In this document: positions 5,688-8,173 of the stretch, piece by piece
Layout of the letters: every line of letters begins with the position of its first letter
Position numbering within the stretch: position 1 is the stretch's first letter
Assembly: GCA_026395105.1 (NCBI GenBank)
Contig: JAPLZH010000067.1
Span: 1 to 8,173 of the forward strand
DNA from: Candidatus Tayloriibacteriota bacterium
GTDB taxonomy: Bacteria; Patescibacteriota; Minisyncoccia; Phycocordibacterales; PALSA-1337
Length of the DNA stretch: 8,173 nucleotides
Reading direction: 5' to 3'
Translations under genes and position numbers: made by a program
The notes under the pieces: model-generated
Seen by the model: only the letters and a program-made list of their open reading frames with translations
What the model was told of the DNA's origin: nothing
Databases searched by the model: none

Positions 5688-6749
5688 ATGCAAAGGCAAA
5701 GACAGACCCTTCCTTATATCATGTGGACCATCTGGGCTCTCTTTGTTGGAGGCTTGGTGGTTGGCGGTATTATCTTTGCCTCTGAAATGTCTGGAAAAAA
5801 TAGCACTCCGGCCGTAAAAAAAGTCACTGTTAATAATTCAGGCATTAATGGCTTAAAGACTTTCGAGGATTTTACTAATAAATCAGAGAAAATAGGAAGG
5901 CAAATAAGTGGACAGCTCGCACAGGCCGCGACCTCTATTCAGAGTTCAATAAAAGACCCAATAGCTGAGATAAATGCACAGCTTCTTAAGCATGCGGTGC
6001 TTTCTATTCCGCGTTCTGTCGGTGCTGAGGTTAAGGCAGAGTCATTCGTGGTCGGTGATATTGAAAGCGGGGAAATTATGGCACAAAGGAGACCGGAAAT
6101 TAAATATCCAATAGCCTCTATTACGAAAGTTATAACCGCCGTCGTGGCTCTCGAAGAAATTCCTCCAGAGTCTTCTATTTTAATAACAGGAAGTGCTATC
6201 GATGTCTCTACTAATAGTGCTAAATTAAAAAAGGGTGAGAGAATAATGGCAAAGGATCTTCTGTATCCTTTGCTTATGACTTCTTCAAATGCAGCGGCGG
6301 AGGCTTTGGCTATTCATTATGATAGACGGGATTTTATTAGTAAAATGAATGAGAAGGCTGTGTCTATCGGCGCATGGGATACTAAATTCACAGATCCCTC
6401 AGGGCTATCACAGAATAATATCTCTACAGCTGCAGACCTTTTTCTTATAACAAAATGGATTCATGATTACGAACCATCTATTTTAGGAATTACGGCGGAG
6501 CGTCTGAAGCAGTTAAATAAGCATACTTGGACTAATAAGACACATTTTTTAAATCTCTCTTCTTTTGTCGGGGGAAAGATAGGTTTTACGGATGAGGCTA
6601 TGAAAACTGCCACGACCATCTTTGAGTTGAAAGATTCGATGGGAAAGGATAGACTAGTGGCCATCATAGTTTTAAAGAGTTCGAATAGAGATAAAGACGT
6701 TTTGACTCTTTTAAACTATATTAAAAACAGCTATGGTCTCACAGAATAA
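5688..6749 (+). CDS. Membrane-anchored D-Ala-D-Ala carboxypeptidase-like protein (peptidase S11)
   Basis: Penicillin-binding-protein fold enzyme expected to trim the terminal D-Ala of peptidoglycan stem peptides outside the cell. 353 residues: a membrane anchor (about 9-31), a polar linker with a possible coiled segment (about 60-105), then the S11 domain. SxxK is S144-I-T-K147 (PIASITK), SxN is S199-S200-N201, followed by the typical FTDPSGLSQNNISTA segment (234-248). The third motif, normally KTG, is K297-I298-G299 (GGKIGFTDEA). The Thr-to-Ile change in KTG could affect substrate or beta-lactam binding, so activity is uncertain. It lacks the usual C-terminal amphipathic anchor; attachment is N-terminal. 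ATG 5688 chosen from promoter position and signal-anchor fit. Its end overlaps dus by 17 bp. Confidence 0.88.
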   Translation: MQRQRQTLPYIMWTIWALFVGGLVVGGIIFASEMSGKNSTPAVKKVTVNNSGINGLKTFEDFTNKSEKIGRQISGQLAQAATSIQSSIKDPIAEINAQLLKHAVLSIPRSVGAEVKAESFVVGDIESGEIMAQRRPEIKYPIASITKVITAVVALEEIPPESSILITGSAIDVSTNSAKLKKGERIMAKDLLYPLLMTSSNAAAEALAIHYDRRDFISKMNEKAVSIGAWDTKFTDPSGLSQNNISTAADLFLITKWIHDYEPSILGITAERLKQLNKHTWTNKTHFLNLSSFVGGKIGFTDEAMKTATTIFELKDSMGKDRLVAIIVLKSSNRDKDVLTLLNYIKNSYGLTE

Positions 6750-7821
6750 AAAAGGCAAAGGAGGGGCGGGCGCTCGCGAAGAAAAGAGCGCGAGCGCCCG
6801 CCCCAGCTCCCGCCCCCGCGGAAACTTTTGGCTTCATTTAAAGAAGCCGATTTTCGCTGTGGCCCCAATGTCCGATGTAACAGACGAGCCTTTCCGAATG
6901 ATAATCGCTAAATATAGCAGAATGGGAAAAGCAGGCGGGGGTCCTGACGTAATGTGGACAGAATTCATCTCCGCCGACGGCCTTTGCTCTATCGGAAAAG
7001 AGAGACTGATGCACATTTTAAAATTTACTGAAAAAGAGCGTCCTATAGTCGCCCAGATTTTTAGTGCAAATCCGGCGAAAATAAAAGAGGCTTGTGAGAT
7101 TATAGAGAGCCTCGGCTTCGATGGAATAGATATTAATATGGGTTGTCCTGATAAGTCGGTGGAAAAGCAGGGGGCAGGAGCGGGACTCATAAAAACCCCC
7201 GCACTCGCCCGTGAAATCATTCGCTCTGCTAAAGCGGGTGTAAAAAACATTCCGATTTCTGTAAAGACTAGGATCGGCTATAACAAACCCGAAGTGGAGG
7301 AATGGCTTTCTGTTATTTTAGAAGAGGGAGTCTCGGCACTAACTGTTCACGCTCGAACTAGGAAGGAACTTTCTGATTTTCCGGCGCAGTGGAGCTTTGT
7401 AAAAAAAGCGGTGGAACTTAGAGATAAGATTTCGCCTGATACTATAATTCTCGGAAATGGAGATGTAAAAAGTTTAAAGGAGGCAAATGAACGCGCGAAG
7501 GAAACCGGTGCAGATGGAGTAATGATAGGACGCGGACTTTTCGGTACTCCTTGGTTTTTCGATTCAAAAGTTACAGAAGAGCCGGGCCCAGAAAAACGCC
7601 TTAAAATAATGTTAGAACACGCCAAACTTTTTGAAAAAATCTTAAGTAAAGATAAACCTTTCGACGTTATGAAGAAGCATTTTAAAGCTTATGTGAACGG
7701 CTGGGAAGGCGCGCGTGAACTTCGCATAAAACTCATGGAATGTGATTCTTCTAAAGATTTAGAAAAAGTGGTCGAGGACTATTCGCTGAAGGACACTTGC
7801 ATTCTTAAAACAAAGGAGTAA
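6733..7821 (+). CDS. dus: tRNA-dihydrouridine synthase (Dus family)
   Basis: FMN-dependent enzyme that reduces uridine to dihydrouridine in tRNA D-loops. 362 residues: a TIM-barrel domain (about 38-280) and a helical C-terminal RNA-binding domain (about 285-360). Visible motifs: APMSDVTDEPFR (44-55, FMN site), QIFSANP (108-114), INMGCP (134-139) with catalytic Cys138, VKTRIGY (177-183), HARTRKELSD (206-215), GNGDV (241-245) and GADGVMIGRG (259-268). The first 30 residues (low-complexity K/G/A/S/R) are not part of the fold and are encoded by a GC-rich 16-bp perfect hairpin. No other in-frame start lies between 6733 and the barrel, so this ATG is accepted despite the odd extension. Overlaps the carboxypeptidase-like gene and is probably co-transcribed. 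Dus subtype not assigned. Confidence 0.93.
   Translation: MVSQNKKGKGGAGAREEKSASARPSSRPRGNFWLHLKKPIFAVAPMSDVTDEPFRMIIAKYSRMGKAGGGPDVMWTEFISADGLCSIGKERLMHILKFTEKERPIVAQIFSANPAKIKEACEIIESLGFDGIDINMGCPDKSVEKQGAGAGLIKTPALAREIIRSAKAGVKNIPISVKTRIGYNKPEVEEWLSVILEEGVSALTVHARTRKELSDFPAQWSFVKKAVELRDKISPDTIILGNGDVKSLKEANERAKETGADGVMIGRGLFGTPWFFDSKVTEEPGPEKRLKIMLEHAKLFEKILSKDKPFDVMKKHFKAYVNGWEGARELRIKLMECDSSKDLEKVVEDYSLKDTCILKTKE
6763..6804. repeat. Perfect 16-bp GC-rich inverted repeat in the 5' end of dus
   Basis: GGGGCGGGCGCTCGCG (6763-6778) and its exact reverse complement (6789-6804) flank a purine-only 10-base loop, AAGAAAAGAG. Fifteen of the sixteen pairs are G-C, very unlike the surrounding AT-rich sequence. 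Further GC-rich sequence follows to about 6820. It is translated into the low-complexity N-terminal extension of Dus. It could be an inserted palindromic element or a strong mRNA structure limiting dus expression. There is no U-tract after it, so it is not a typical terminator. Confidence 0.8.
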
Positions 7822-7830
7822 TATATTTTT

Positions 7831-7862
7831 GGAGAACGAATGTTCCATTTCGGTTCGTCTCC
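7831..7862 (+). terminator. Hairpin downstream of dus, possible terminator
   Basis: GGAG-A-ACGAA (7831-7840) pairs with TTCGT-CTCC (7854-7862), nine pairs with one bulged A and a 13-nt loop, starting nine bases after the dus stop. The downstream tract (ACTTGTTT) is only weakly U-rich, so termination is plausible but not certain. Confidence 0.4.
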
Positions 7863-7978
7863 ACTTGTTTGAACCAAGATTCGAACTTTCATAATGTTGA
7901 ACGTGATCGTTCGAGTCGCAACTGAAGGGAGGTGATCTCCGTTTATGCAAAACGAGCGGAATCGGAAAAGTTCCCACC

Positions 7979-8022
7979 TACCATCTTTCTCGAATTGACG
8001 AACTGTTCGTTGTTTGATGGTA
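7979..8022 (-). other. Hairpin in the non-coding tail of the IS30-like element
   Basis: TACCATC (7979-7985) and GATGGTA (8016-8022) form 7 bp, with an inner 5-bp stem ACGAA/TTCGT around a 3-nt loop. It lies about 20 bp past the transposase stop in the minus-strand direction. It could end transposase transcription or protect the element from outside transcription. No U-run follows, so the function is undetermined. Confidence 0.35.
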
Positions 8023-8042
8023 ACGGCACAAGTTCCCTCTAG

Positions 8043-8173
8043 CTACCCCTCAAGTAGGACACTCGAACTTAATAATGAATAATACTCTGTTGCTGTCCTA
8101 AACTCAATACACTCCCTAGGTCGGTCATTCAAGAAGGAATGGATTTCATCTAAATCTTCTTGAGTAACGGTAC
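8043..8173 (-). CDS. IS30-family transposase, C-terminal fragment (5' end outside window)
   Basis: The third minus-strand frame is open from the window edge and gives 42 residues before TAG at 8045-8043. It contains TQEDLDEIHSFLNDRPRE then CIEFRTATEYY, matching the conserved C-terminal 'l...lN.RPRk.lgfkTP.E' signature that follows the last catalytic Glu in IS30-family DDE transposases. Lys and Gly of RPRK-x-LGF are replaced by Glu (RPRECIEF), so it is a divergent member or a decaying copy. The catalytic residues lie outside the window, so activity cannot be judged. Confidence 0.72.
   Translation of the reverse strand, partial: TVTQEDLDEIHSFLNDRPRECIEFRTATEYYSLLSSSVLLEG

Larger units (their letters stand above)
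7895..8173 (-). mobile_element. 3' part of an IS30-like insertion sequence
   Basis: The segment contains the transposase C-terminus and about 150 bp of non-coding sequence. A candidate outer end is at 7895: read inward it begins TGTTGAAC and 28 bases later ends CGCAAC (7917-7922), recalling the TGTAGA...CGCAAC layout of the IS30 end as I remember it. The non-coding part also holds a stem TACCATC (7979-7985) with GATGGTA (8016-8022) enclosing ACGAA-CTG-TTCGT. The distance from stop to this end is long for IS30 elements, so the true end could be nearer 8030. The other terminal repeat is outside the window. Confidence 0.35.

Noticed and set aside
6834..7250. Minus-strand 138-codon open frame.
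   Set aside because: It lies fully within the Dus barrel coding region and looks like an antisense shadow.
7811..7817. AAAGGAG at the end of dus as a ribosome binding site for a downstream gene.
   Set aside because: No start codon at suitable spacing opens a meaningful frame; the nearest gives about 21 codons through the hairpin.
311..7821. No complete gene ends in TGA, suggesting UGA recoding as in Gracilibacteria/Absconditabacteria.
   Set aside because: No in-frame TGA occurs within the long genes, as recoding to Gly would produce; TAA and TAG preference fits an AT-rich genome.
7866..7885. ATTCGAAC-type string suggesting a tRNA T-loop.
   Set aside because: The flanks do not make a 5-bp T-stem, and no acceptor, D-arm or anticodon arm can be drawn.
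7924..7941. GGGAGGTGATCTCC resembles the reverse complement of the 16S rRNA 3' end (anti-Shine-Dalgarno).
   Set aside because: The flanking conserved 16S sequence (helix 44-45, GTCGTAACAAGG) is missing on both sides, and a transposase C-terminus reads through nearby. It is a short self-complementary chance match.
7759..7977. Minus-strand 72-codon open frame across the dus end and hairpin.
   Set aside because: It crosses the dus 3' end and the hairpin, and its product shows no known pattern.
8055..8163. Strong hairpins TAGGACA/TGTCCTA and TCAAGAAG/CTTCTTGA suggesting a structured RNA.
   Set aside because: The segment is better explained as IS30-family transposase coding sequence on the minus strand with a clear family signature.

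Overview
The window looks like a piece of a low-GC bacterial genome from the Candidate Phyla Radiation (Patescibacteria, probably Parcubacteria-like). The case is indirect. Genes are tightly packed with short overlaps, and no start codon has a convincing Shine-Dalgarno sequence. Several promoters sit so close to the ATG that the mRNAs would be leaderless. The DEAD-box helicase has the A-N-TGTGKT form of motif I that I associate with this group from memory. No ribosomal RNA, tRNA or marker gene is present to fix the taxonomy.

Layout: (1) 1-137, the 3' end of an IS66-like transposase gene and a candidate terminal inverted repeat. (2) 149-1554, a near-consensus promoter, a leader of about 127 nt with mutually exclusive hairpins, a RhlE-type DEAD-box RNA helicase and a terminator. 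(3) 1597-2294, an extended -10 promoter placed exactly for leaderless initiation, then an unrecognised 5-TM membrane protein and a 56-residue glycine-rich membrane protein. (4) 2306-4750 on the minus strand, a complete metal ABC importer operon of the ZnuACB type, convergent with region 3. (5) 4751-4795, a 45-bp divergent promoter region. (6) 4796-7821 on the plus strand, an EamA-type transporter, a membrane-anchored D-Ala-D-Ala carboxypeptidase-like protein and a tRNA-dihydrouridine synthase, followed by a hairpin. (7) 7895-8173, the 3' end of an IS30-family transposase on the minus strand, with its non-coding end.

How the genes relate: helicase and Dus act on RNA, the carboxypeptidase-like protein on the cell wall, and the ABC system imports Zn(II) or Mn(II). 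These are household functions and I see no sign that they form one new pathway. I found no CRISPR array, defence cassette or biosynthetic cluster.

The least ordinary points are the repeated leaderless-promoter geometry, the two-state leader of the helicase, GC-rich perfect palindromes inside coding regions (strongest at the start of dus), a possible frameshift at the helicase C-terminus, KTG changed to KIG in the carboxypeptidase-like protein, and transposase fragments of two different families at the window edges.
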